A DNA stretch of 39,256 bases from Holophagales bacterium (GTDB lineage: Bacteria; Acidobacteriota; Thermoanaerobaculia; Multivoradales; Multivoraceae): the NCBI GenBank assembly GCA_009837885.1, contig VXSP01000045.1:194818-234073 (forward strand). Reading direction: 5' to 3'. Position numbers and translations under genes: made by a program. The stretch's first letter is position 1. Every line of letters begins with the position of its first letter. Positions 26,619 to 34,379 of this stretch are shown one piece after another. The notes under the pieces are model-generated. The model saw nothing but the letters and a program-made list of their open reading frames with translations, was not told where the DNA came from and searched no databases.

Positions 26619-28008
26619 AGGCTCTCGCCTTCCGGAACCTCCAGCCGTGGAGGATCCGCCCGTAGTGGTTGAAGGCCCGCCGGGCGCCCGGGTCGTCGAA
26701 CGGGTAGTCCGCGCCGAGTTGCCTGGCGGCGGCCATCCCGGTCACGAAGCAGGTCTCCTGGCTGTTGACCAGCGTGTGCGCTCCGCAGTGCCACGTCCGT
26801 CTCCTGCCCTGAATGAACTGGAACAGGGGGACGAGAAGGGCGATGTGCCGCACGTCGTGAACGACGTGCTGGAACCACCGCCGGTGGACGATCTTGCTCT
26901 CGTCGATCTTGCTGATCGGGTTGTAGGTCACCAGACAGGGCTTGTCCGACCCGTGAGCCCACGGCTGCTGGTTGTGCATGATGTAGGTGATCTCGTAGTT
27001 GTCCGGCCGGACGCCGTACTGCTCGATGTGGTTGCTCCGCGTCTCGAGCGGCCTGACCTCGTTGTCGGGAAGAACCGAGGAGTCGCTGTGCACGATGGTG
27101 TGATTGTGCAACTCGCTCTCGTAGCGAATGGACGACAGGAGGTAGCGCTCCAGCATCGTCGGCCGGTCGAGCATCATCAGCGTCTGGTTCGCGTTGCAGG
27201 CGAAGATGACGTCGTCGAAGGTCTCGCGGACCCCGTCCTGGTCCTCGACCACAACGCCGGACGCCTCCCGGTACACCTTGCGCACCGGACGTCCGAGGCA
27301 GACCCGGTCCCGGAAGCCCGCCGACAGCGCCTCGTAGATCCGCCGGGTCCCCTGGTCCCAGGTCCTCATGGGCGTGGCGCGCTCGATGTCGAAGAACTCG
27401 AGATAGCGGGCGAACAGAGCGGCCGGCATGTCGAACACGTTCGTCGCCATCAGGAAGTTGACGAACATCGGTTTCAGGACCTTGTACCGGAAGTCACCGG
27501 ACAGGCCGTGCAGATTCAGCACCGCGCCCATGCTGATGTAGTTGTAAGGGTTGAGGGCGTTCAGCAGTCTCGACCGGGCTCTGGTCAGAAAGGCGAATCG
27601 CTTGATTCCCTTCAGGACGCGCTGGAACTTCTCGATCTCGTCCTGAAGCTCCCGCCGTATGTCCGAATCGAAGTCGTGAGCATAGACGCCGTCGCCATAC
27701 CGGACGCTGTAGCTGAAACGGGTCTCGAGCAGTTCGATGCCGAACTGCTCGAGCAGCAGTACGACGTGGTCGTAGACTGAAGGAATGCACGCCGTGACGG
27801 AGATGTCGAACGGGATGGAGCTGCCGTCGTCCTGCGGCATGTCGGCGGTCACGGCGTTGCCGCCGAGCCGGTCCTGCGCCTCGTACAGGAGGAAGTCGAA
27901 GCGGTCGGGACTCTGGCTGAGAGCCCAGGCGGCGCCGAGGCCGGACATGCCTCCGCCGACGATGGCGATGCGTCGCGCCGCTGCCGCCGGGCGAGACGAG
28001 GGCGTCAG
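26617..28008 (-). CDS. FAD-dependent oxidoreductase (COG2907-like, amine-oxidase fold), probable CTG start
   Basis: A flavoprotein of about 463 residues. The dinucleotide-binding start 'RRIAIVGGGMSGLGAAWAL' lies at about 12-30, then 'LLYEAQDRLGGNA'. 'FDDVIFACNANQTLMML' and the C-terminal 'FVTGMAAARQLGADY' fit the predicted NAD/FAD-binding amine-oxidase-like group (COG2907), often found beside lipid methyltransferases. Between the P450 stop and the GxGxxG motif there is no ATG, GTG or TTG in frame. A CTG at 28008-28006 overlaps the P450 TGA (CTGA), with GGGAA eight bases upstream, and is the best start. The next upstream ATG (28188) would overlap the P450 gene by 184 bases. Last gene of the operon. 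It may desaturate or isomerise the product of its neighbours. Confidence 0.82.
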   Translation of the reverse strand: MTPSSRPAAAARRIAIVGGGMSGLGAAWALSQSPDRFDFLLYEAQDRLGGNAVTADMPQDDGSSIPFDISVTACIPSVYDHVVLLLEQFGIELLETRFSYSVRYGDGVYAHDFDSDIRRELQDEIEKFQRVLKGIKRFAFLTRARSRLLNALNPYNYISMGAVLNLHGLSGDFRYKVLKPMFVNFLMATNVFDMPAALFARYLEFFDIERATPMRTWDQGTRRIYEALSAGFRDRVCLGRPVRKVYREASGVVVEDQDGVRETFDDVIFACNANQTLMMLDRPTMLERYLLSSIRYESELHNHTIVHSDSSVLPDNEVRPLETRSNHIEQYGVRPDNYEITYIMHNQQPWAHGSDKPCLVTYNPISKIDESKIVHRRWFQHVVHDVRHIALLVPLFQFIQGRRRTWHCGAHTLVNSQETCFVTGMAAARQLGADYPFDDPGARRAFNHYGRILHGWRFRKARA

Positions 28009-30029
28009 GCGGGTATTTCCCGAAGACGTTCGACGATCCGGAACTTCAGCTTCGCGCGAGGCTTCATGTTCGGGATGGGACTGAACTGAAGCCTGTAGTC
28101 CTTGGGAACGACTTCGAACCTGAAGTGGCGGGCGATCATCAGGACGTTGACCGCCAGTTGCAGCTCCGTCTGCCGGAAGCCGAGGCACCTGTGGGTGCCC
28201 AGGCCGTAGGGCGCGTAACCGGGGTTGCGGTGCTCCGCCCGATCCGGCAGGTAGCGGTCAATGTCGAAGGAGTGAGGATCCGGGAAGACCTCCTCCATGT
28301 AGTGCGGCGCGGTCGAAGCGATGAAGAGCCTTGAACCGACCGGGATCTCGTAGCCCTCGATCACGCACGCGTTCATCACGTTCCGGATCGCCATGGGGAC
28401 GACGGGGTACATCCGGAGGGTTTCCATGAGGAACCGGTGCGTGACGTCGATCGTGGAGGGGTTGATCGCCTCACCGTCCGGGTCGCCGTTCTCGAAGAGT
28501 GCATCGGCTTCGGCGCGGATCCGCTCCCGCAGGTCCGGCTGCGTCGCCATGCCGTAGAGCGCGAAGCTGATCGCGTCGCCCACGTAGACGCTGGCAACCA
28601 GCGCCGCGGAGAGCTGGAAGCGCAGCATGGTCTCCGGCACGAACTGCGGGTCGCTCGCGTGGAGCCCGAGCCAGTCGTCCGCCAGATCGCGCGGCTGGTC
28701 GATCCGCTGGGCCGGAGTATGTGAAGTCTGGATGCGTTCCAGGAGCCTGTCGACGGTCCTGGCCTTGCGCTTCATGCCGGGCGTCTTCATCATCATCTTG
28801 GGCAGGGCCCGCATGATGTGAACGGCCAGGGCGCGCTCCTTGTAGGCGACGAGGTCGTCGATGAGATCCTGCGAATCCACTCCGACGAAGAGGGGGGAGA
28901 GGTGTGCGTTGATCAGGAGACGGCACGACCGGGCCGGTATGAGATCACCAACCTCCCAGTTCGCAAGATACGTTCGGATGTAGCCGTAGAGTTGATCGAG
29001 TTGTCCGGCGAGCCTGCCGCGGGAGAATCCGGGCGACATGGCCTTGCGGAGTCGGAAATGATCCGCGCCGTCCAGGGAAGGCAGGACACCGGACGCGCCG
29101 TAGATCTTCTCGAAGTCGTTGAAGTAGTCCTTCGTTCTCAGGTACGTGCGCCCGCGCTTGTTGACCCACTGATTCACCTCGGTTCCCGCCAAGCAGATCA
29201 TGCGCTCGCCGATGGGTGGGCGGAGCTCGAAGACAGGCCCGAACTCCTGGGCAAGACTGGCGAAGAGGGCGGGAACGTTGCCGTTGCGGGCGTACGGGTT
29301 GCGCAGCAGCTTCCGGAAGGGGATGCTCGGCATCTTCTTCGTCAGAGCGGAGTGCCGGCGGATCGGCTCCGCGATGTTCTGGGCGACCGCCTCGGCAATG
29401 GAACGCCCGATCAGGTCCATCCTGCAGACCAGCTCGATCCTTTCCTCGACTTCTTCGTCGATCTGGAAGATGAAGCGCAGAACGTCGCAGGCGTTGACGA
29501 TGGAGAGAACGATGATGTCTCGCGGATCGGGGATCTCGTCGTTGAAGATGACGTCGGCGATCCGGTCCCGAATGAACTGGCTCGCCGTGCCTTCCTCGGA
29601 TTGGCCGTGCGCGTCCGCCTGCCAGCCGGTTCGCGGAAGGGTCCAGAAGTCGCCGTCGTGGTGTTGGAGGATGTTCCGCTCCACCAGGCGGTCGAGCGTT
29701 AGGTCGATGACTGCCTCGGCCTGCGGCGCGAGCCGTTCGATCCAGTAGCGGGCCGTCCGCTGGTCCGGCGCCTGGGCCAGTTCCCCCAGAATCGGATCGA
29801 GAGCCGGGTCTCCCGTTGCCGTCGCGTCGACGAGATAGAGAGCTTCCGGGTCCGTGTCGATGCGCGACTGCAGGGAGAGCTCGGCAAGGACCGCGCCGGC
29901 AACGGCGCAGTGCAGGTGCCATCCGGGGACCTGATGGAAGTAGCCGTTCTCCTCGTTGAGGAGCATCAGGATCAACTCGTCCGTGAGAGTCAGCCCCTGG
30001 CTCGCCGAAGTTACGGGGGTGGGAGTCAT
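28005..30029 (-). CDS. GPP34 (GOLPH3-like)-cytochrome P450 fusion protein
   Basis: A 674-residue two-domain protein. Residues about 12-220 match the GPP34/Golgi phosphoprotein 3 fold: 'LTLTDELILMLLNEENG', 'AVAGAVLAELSLQSRI', 'DATATGDPALDPILGEL' and 'LVERNILQ'. Residues about 233-674 are a cytochrome P450 with C-helix 'HFRLRKAM', ExxR 'ETLR' (536-539) and haem loop 'YGLGTHRCLG' (Cys615). The I-helix (about 470-492) lacks the usual (A/G)Gx(D/E)T; the aligned positions read Val and Tyr. GPP34 in eukaryotes binds phosphoinositide on membranes, so here it may dock the P450 to a lipid surface (inference). It starts at the ATG at 30029, 26 bp after the methyltransferase, and overlaps the FAD gene by 4 bases. 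Confidence 0.92.
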   Translation of the reverse strand: MTPTPVTSASQGLTLTDELILMLLNEENGYFHQVPGWHLHCAVAGAVLAELSLQSRIDTDPEALYLVDATATGDPALDPILGELAQAPDQRTARYWIERLAPQAEAVIDLTLDRLVERNILQHHDGDFWTLPRTGWQADAHGQSEEGTASQFIRDRIADVIFNDEIPDPRDIIVLSIVNACDVLRFIFQIDEEVEERIELVCRMDLIGRSIAEAVAQNIAEPIRRHSALTKKMPSIPFRKLLRNPYARNGNVPALFASLAQEFGPVFELRPPIGERMICLAGTEVNQWVNKRGRTYLRTKDYFNDFEKIYGASGVLPSLDGADHFRLRKAMSPGFSRGRLAGQLDQLYGYIRTYLANWEVGDLIPARSCRLLINAHLSPLFVGVDSQDLIDDLVAYKERALAVHIMRALPKMMMKTPGMKRKARTVDRLLERIQTSHTPAQRIDQPRDLADDWLGLHASDPQFVPETMLRFQLSAALVASVYVGDAISFALYGMATQPDLRERIRAEADALFENGDPDGEAINPSTIDVTHRFLMETLRMYPVVPMAIRNVMNACVIEGYEIPVGSRLFIASTAPHYMEEVFPDPHSFDIDRYLPDRAEHRNPGYAPYGLGTHRCLGFRQTELQLAVNVLMIARHFRFEVVPKDYRLQFSPIPNMKPRAKLKFRIVERLREIPA

Positions 30030-30055
30030 GAGTGCATCTTACCGGGCCTTGATTC

Positions 30056-31096
30056 TCAGGTCCGAAGGGGTTTGCGGGCCAGGAAACAGTACAGCGGCGT
30101 GAAGACGCCGGTCTTGCCGCCCGCGACGTAAGCCTCCGCGGTTCGATCAAGGAGCCGAACCACCTCCGCCGAGCCGTTCGGAAGGAGCCGCAGTAGCTCG
30201 GCGAGCTTCGACCCCGCGATGAACGCCTTGCGGCCCCAGGGAAGCCTGCGTACCGCGTTCCCCAACGTCCCGTGGCGACTCTCCATGGGCCGATACCAGG
30301 GCGTGGAGGGTCCTTCCCGGACGTCCCAATCGCTCCCCTCGATGACTTGGAATCCCGCCCTCTCGAGAGCGTGATTCACCTCCCCGAACGTGGCGATATC
30401 GTGGAGCGCAATACCGCGCATGAGTTCCCGCTTGATGGTCCGGTGCCGGCCGTTCCGCGGATCGAACCGGTCCGTGAGGCACATTTCCTGACCCCAGAAC
30501 ATGGCGCCCGGCTTCAGCACGCGGAATATCTCCGCGAAAGCGCGTTGCTTGTTCTGCGCGTGGCACGTTGACTCTATGGCGTAACCCCCGTCGAAGCTGT
30601 CGGCCTCGATGGCGCTCATGTCCTCGAAGCTGCACTTCCTGAAGTCGGCCATTTGCTCCAGCCCCGCCTCGGAGTTCAACCTCTTCGCTTCCGCCAGCTG
30701 GATCTCATTGATGTTGATTCCCACGACCCTGACATCCGCTTCACGAACGACGCGGCGCATGGGGCCGCCGATTCCGCAACCGACGTCGACCACCTTCATG
30801 CCCGGTTGCAGCTCCAACCTGGAGATCATGGCCCGCTGGTGTCGGACCTTGGACTCCTCGAGGCTCTCGTTAGGAGTGAGGGGCGCAAAGTGCAGGGATT
30901 CGCCCCAGCCAAACACCATGAAGCCGTTGCAGATCTCGTAGTAGTCCCTTACCGTTTCCACGTGGTCGTAGGCGCCCGCGCCCGGGGCCTCCGGTGCCGC
31001 GCGGTCAAGCCAGCCGTTGAAGCGTCGGACTCGATGCGCGACGCCCGGGCCCGTGTGCGCGTCTTTCAGCGCTTTCGGAAGTCTTCCCAGTCGCAC
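30056..31096 (-). CDS. Sterol 24-C-methyltransferase-like SAM methyltransferase
   Basis: A 346-residue SAM-dependent methyltransferase starting at GTG 31096, 17 bp after the RND gene. Residues 61-70 'VFGWGESLHF' match the aromatic region I of ERG6/SMT. The SAM motif 'VVDVGCGIGGPMRRV' lies at 102-116. 'ESTCHAQNKQRAFAEIFRVLKPG' and 'NHALERAGFQVIEGSDW' match the later SMT regions, and 'TPWYRPM' the sterol-MT C-terminal domain. Family members add methyl to a side-chain double bond of sterols; tocopherol and other prenyl-lipid methyltransferases are the next closest possibilities. No sterol cyclase lies in the window. The partner P450, flavoprotein and Rieske enzyme support a polycyclic or prenyl lipid substrate. 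Confidence 0.87.
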   Translation of the reverse strand: MRLGRLPKALKDAHTGPGVAHRVRRFNGWLDRAAPEAPGAGAYDHVETVRDYYEICNGFMVFGWGESLHFAPLTPNESLEESKVRHQRAMISRLELQPGMKVVDVGCGIGGPMRRVVREADVRVVGININEIQLAEAKRLNSEAGLEQMADFRKCSFEDMSAIEADSFDGGYAIESTCHAQNKQRAFAEIFRVLKPGAMFWGQEMCLTDRFDPRNGRHRTIKRELMRGIALHDIATFGEVNHALERAGFQVIEGSDWDVREGPSTPWYRPMESRHGTLGNAVRRLPWGRKAFIAGSKLAELLRLLPNGSAEVVRLLDRTAEAYVAGGKTGVFTPLYCFLARKPLRT

Positions 31097-31113
31097 TAGC
31101 GCGCGCTCATCGG

Positions 31114-34100
31114 TTATCGCGCAGCCACAGGCGACGCTTCCTGTCCGGCGTTCGCAAGCGAAGGACGCCCCGCCGGCATAAAGCGCGGATGCAACGTGCA
31201 GAGCGCCGGAACAACCATCATGAGTATGGCCGTGAGGAAGACAATGCCGAAACCGAGAGACGCGGCAAACGGGATCAGGAACTGGGCCTGAATGGCGCGC
31301 TCCAGGATCAACGGCGTGAAGCCCAGGAACGTGGTCAGGGAAGTGAGCATGATCGGACGAAAGCGCCCCTTGGCGCCTTCGATGATCGCGGTTCTCTTCG
31401 GGTTGCCTTCCCGGAGCTTCTGATCGATGAAGTCGATCATGACCAGGGAATCATTCACGACGACGCCGCTTAGGCCGAAGATCCCCATGAAAGACACGGC
31501 ACTCAGGGCTACTCCCAGGATCCAGTGGCCCAGGATCACGCCGATGAACCCGAAGGGGATGACGGCCATGATGATGAAAGGCCTGGTGTATGAACGGAGG
31601 GGGATGGCGAGGAGCGCGAAGATCATGATCAGGGCGACCGCGAACCCCCGGTAAAGGGCGTCGATGGACTCGAGTTGTTGCTGCTGTTCTCCACCGAACG
31701 TGTAGGTCAGATCCGGATGCGCCGCGGTCAGGTCCGCGAGGATCGAATTGGCCAGGATCTCGTTGGCTTCGTTGCCGGAGATCACCGAGGCATCCACGTC
31801 GGCGGTGACGGTGACGACGCGCTGGCCGTCCCTGCGTCGGAGGGCGGACGGCGAGACGCCCATGCCCAGCGAGGCCACACTCATGATCGGCACCTCGTCC
31901 CCGCCGGGAGTACGGAGCAGGTAGCCCTCGATATCGGTAAGCGAACTTCGCTGTTCCGGGGGCAGCCGGACAAGAACCTGTACCTCTTCGCGGCCGCGCT
32001 GCACCCGGACGGCCTCCGCGCCGAAGAACGCGGCTCTCGCCTGTCCGGCCAGCTCCTGCACGGTGAGACCGAGGGTCCGCGCTTCGGGCCGCAACTCCAG
32101 CCGAACTTCCGGGATGCCCGGGGCGTGATCCGACCGTATGTCGTAGACGCCTCCCACGCCGCCGAGTCCCTCGACCACCGAGTCGGCGATCCGGGCGAGG
32201 CGCTCCGGGTCCGGATGGGACAGTACGGCCTCGACCGGGTTCCCCAGGGTGAAGATCTCGCCGCTGAAGGTGAGGCCGCGCACGTGGGGTAGCACACCCA
32301 CTTCCTCCCGCCACGCCTGCACGACTTCTCCGGTGGAGATCCGTCTCTGCTGCGCGCCGAGAAGTTTGAACTCGATGGTGGCGATGTTGGCCTGTGGATT
32401 GACGGTGGGCTGCGGGTTGAGCCCGCCCTCGACTCTCGATCCCAGTCCGACGGTCACCGTGACGCCACTCAGCAGCGGTGGCGCGTCCGCAGGCCGGCTG
32501 CTCGAAAGTCGTTCAATGGCCCGGCGGCCCGCGGCCTCCAGCTCCCGCGCCACTTCGTACGTTCTCGGAGCGGTGGTCCCATCGGGCATCTCCAGCCCGA
32601 CCGTCGCGAAGTCACCCTCCACGTCGTCGGCCAGCGTGGTGGGGACGATTCCGGCGGGAACCAGGGAGATGCTCAGCACGAGCATTCCAACGGCCCCCGA
32701 CATCGTCACGCCGGGCCGGTTCGTGGCAAACCGGAGGGCCCGGTCCAGGGGCCCCTGCACGAACCGCTGCAACTGGACGTCGACACGACTCTGGAGTCCC
32801 GAGAAGAACCGGTCGAAGGCATTGCGCGGCACCCACTCCGGACCGGGCAGGTGGGACAGGTGGTTGGGCAGGACGAACAGCGATTCCACCAGCGAGATGA
32901 GCAGCATGGCGATGATGATGATCGGCAGGGCCTGCCATACGTCACCGATGCCCCCCGGGATGAACAGCAACGGGACGAAGGCCACCGCCGAGGTCAGGAC
33001 CGCGAAGGTCAAGGGCGCCTTGATCCGCCGGACCCCGCGTATGGCGGCCGCCATCCCGGGGGTTCCCCGATTGCGTTCGGACTGAATGCACTCGGCCACG
33101 ACGATGGCGTCGTCAACGACGATCCCGATGGCGAGGACGAAGGAGAAGAGGCTAATCGTGTTGATCGCCACGTCGAGCGCCATCATGACGGCGAGGGCGC
33201 CTACACCCGACACGACGAGGCCCACGGCAACCCATAGGGCGAGCCGAACCTGGAGAAACAGGCTGAGTGCGACGATCACCAGCAACAAACCCAGAATCCC
33301 GTTCTTCAGAAGAAGATCGGCACGTTCCTCGTAGGCCTGGGATTCGTCGTTCCAGATGGTGATGCCCACACCGTCCGGCAAAGCGGGGATCACCTCGTTC
33401 GCCAGGTGCTCGCGGACCGTCGTGGCCACATCCATCACCTGCTCGCCACCGGCCCGATAGACCTCCACGAAGGCGGCGGGCCGGTTCTGGTAGCGGACGA
33501 TCAGGTCTGTTTCTTCGAACCCGTCGCGGACCTTGGCGATGTCGCCGAGTCGCACGAGGGTGCCGTCGCGGCCGCTGAGAAGGACGATCTCCTCGAAGTC
33601 CTGCTGTTTGTAGTTCTGCCCGAGGGTCCTGACTCGAACCTGGGATTCCCGGGTATTGATGCTGCCGGCCGACAAGTCGAGCGAACTGCGGCGGATGGCG
33701 CCGGCAACGTCGTCAAGCGTCAGTCCCAGGGCGCTCAGCCGGTGAAGCGGCACCTCGATGGAGATCTCGTAGTCACGGACCCCGCTGACCTCGACCTGGG
33801 ACACGGAGGGCAGGGTCGTAAGTTCGTCCTCCACCCGATGCGCCAATTCCTTCAGCGAGCGCTCGGAGACATCGCCATGGACGATGAGCCGAATCATGCT
33901 GAAGCGGTTGTCCATCTCCCGGAAAGTGGGGCGTTCGGCGCCGGCCGGGAAGGAATGGATGCGATTGACGGCGGATTCCATATCGTCCAGGGCCCGATTC
34001 ATGTCCGTACCGGAGTCCATCTGGACCCGCACCGAGGCGATGCCCGGAGCCGCCAGGGACTTGACCGCCTTCACGTCATCGAGCCCGCTGACCTGGTCCT

Positions 34101-34335
34101 CGATCTTGACGACGATCGACTCCTCGATCTCCTCCGGCGTGGCGCCGGGATAGACCATCGAGATTTCGACGTGGTAGAAGGGGGTGATAGGCCAGGCTTC
34201 CCGCTCGAGGCCGGTCAGGGACACGAGTCCGGCCGCAACGATGCCCATCATCAGGAGATTGGCCGCGATGCCATTGCTCGCCATGTAGGCGAGGGGGCCG
34301 CGCCGTTCGCCGTGGCTGCCGTCGTTGGAAGTCAC
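31114..34335 (-). CDS. RND-family (AcrB/HAE1-type) efflux transporter
   Basis: A 1073-residue inner-membrane RND pump of full AcrB-type length, starting at GTG 34335. An N-terminal transmembrane helix ('IAANLLMMGIVAAGLVSL') precedes the first periplasmic loop ('MVYPGATPEEIEESI'). The central membrane block includes TM4 'LAIGIVVDDAIVVAE' with the proton-relay Asp pair (408-409). The second half repeats this layout to 'FLGFTPLILERAIQAQFLIPFAASLGFGIV'. Such pumps drive drugs, lipids or metabolites out with the proton gradient. No membrane-fusion protein or outer-membrane channel is encoded nearby. It sits between a hydrolase and the SMT-like gene (44- and 17-bp gaps), so it probably moves the operon's lipid product. 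Confidence 0.95.
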   Translation of the reverse strand: MTSNDGSHGERRGPLAYMASNGIAANLLMMGIVAAGLVSLTGLEREAWPITPFYHVEISMVYPGATPEEIEESIVVKIEDQVSGLDDVKAVKSLAAPGIASVRVQMDSGTDMNRALDDMESAVNRIHSFPAGAERPTFREMDNRFSMIRLIVHGDVSERSLKELAHRVEDELTTLPSVSQVEVSGVRDYEISIEVPLHRLSALGLTLDDVAGAIRRSSLDLSAGSINTRESQVRVRTLGQNYKQQDFEEIVLLSGRDGTLVRLGDIAKVRDGFEETDLIVRYQNRPAAFVEVYRAGGEQVMDVATTVREHLANEVIPALPDGVGITIWNDESQAYEERADLLLKNGILGLLLVIVALSLFLQVRLALWVAVGLVVSGVGALAVMMALDVAINTISLFSFVLAIGIVVDDAIVVAECIQSERNRGTPGMAAAIRGVRRIKAPLTFAVLTSAVAFVPLLFIPGGIGDVWQALPIIIIAMLLISLVESLFVLPNHLSHLPGPEWVPRNAFDRFFSGLQSRVDVQLQRFVQGPLDRALRFATNRPGVTMSGAVGMLVLSISLVPAGIVPTTLADDVEGDFATVGLEMPDGTTAPRTYEVARELEAAGRRAIERLSSSRPADAPPLLSGVTVTVGLGSRVEGGLNPQPTVNPQANIATIEFKLLGAQQRRISTGEVVQAWREEVGVLPHVRGLTFSGEIFTLGNPVEAVLSHPDPERLARIADSVVEGLGGVGGVYDIRSDHAPGIPEVRLELRPEARTLGLTVQELAGQARAAFFGAEAVRVQRGREEVQVLVRLPPEQRSSLTDIEGYLLRTPGGDEVPIMSVASLGMGVSPSALRRRDGQRVVTVTADVDASVISGNEANEILANSILADLTAAHPDLTYTFGGEQQQQLESIDALYRGFAVALIMIFALLAIPLRSYTRPFIIMAVIPFGFIGVILGHWILGVALSAVSFMGIFGLSGVVVNDSLVMIDFIDQKLREGNPKRTAIIEGAKGRFRPIMLTSLTTFLGFTPLILERAIQAQFLIPFAASLGFGIVFLTAILMMVVPALCTLHPRFMPAGRPSLANAGQEASPVAAR

Positions 34336-34379
34336 TTGTGTTCCATGAGTTTACCGCGACGACCGCGGCTCGGCCGGCA

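Noticed and set aside
27980..28030. Frameshift joining the P450 and flavoprotein into one product
   Set aside because: The P450 C-terminus ends normally ('RIVERLREIPA') and the flavoprotein starts a complete dinucleotide fold right after. Two genes with a CTGA overlap explain it without an error.
28009..28188. Extended N-terminus of the flavoprotein from ATG 28188
   Set aside because: The 60 residues are low-complexity, overlap the P450 haem-region coding sequence in another frame, and have no family match.
31114..34335. HpnN-type hopanoid transporter
   Set aside because: HpnN belongs to the MMPL-like branch. This protein has the length and TM4 Asp pair of AcrB/HAE1-type pumps.
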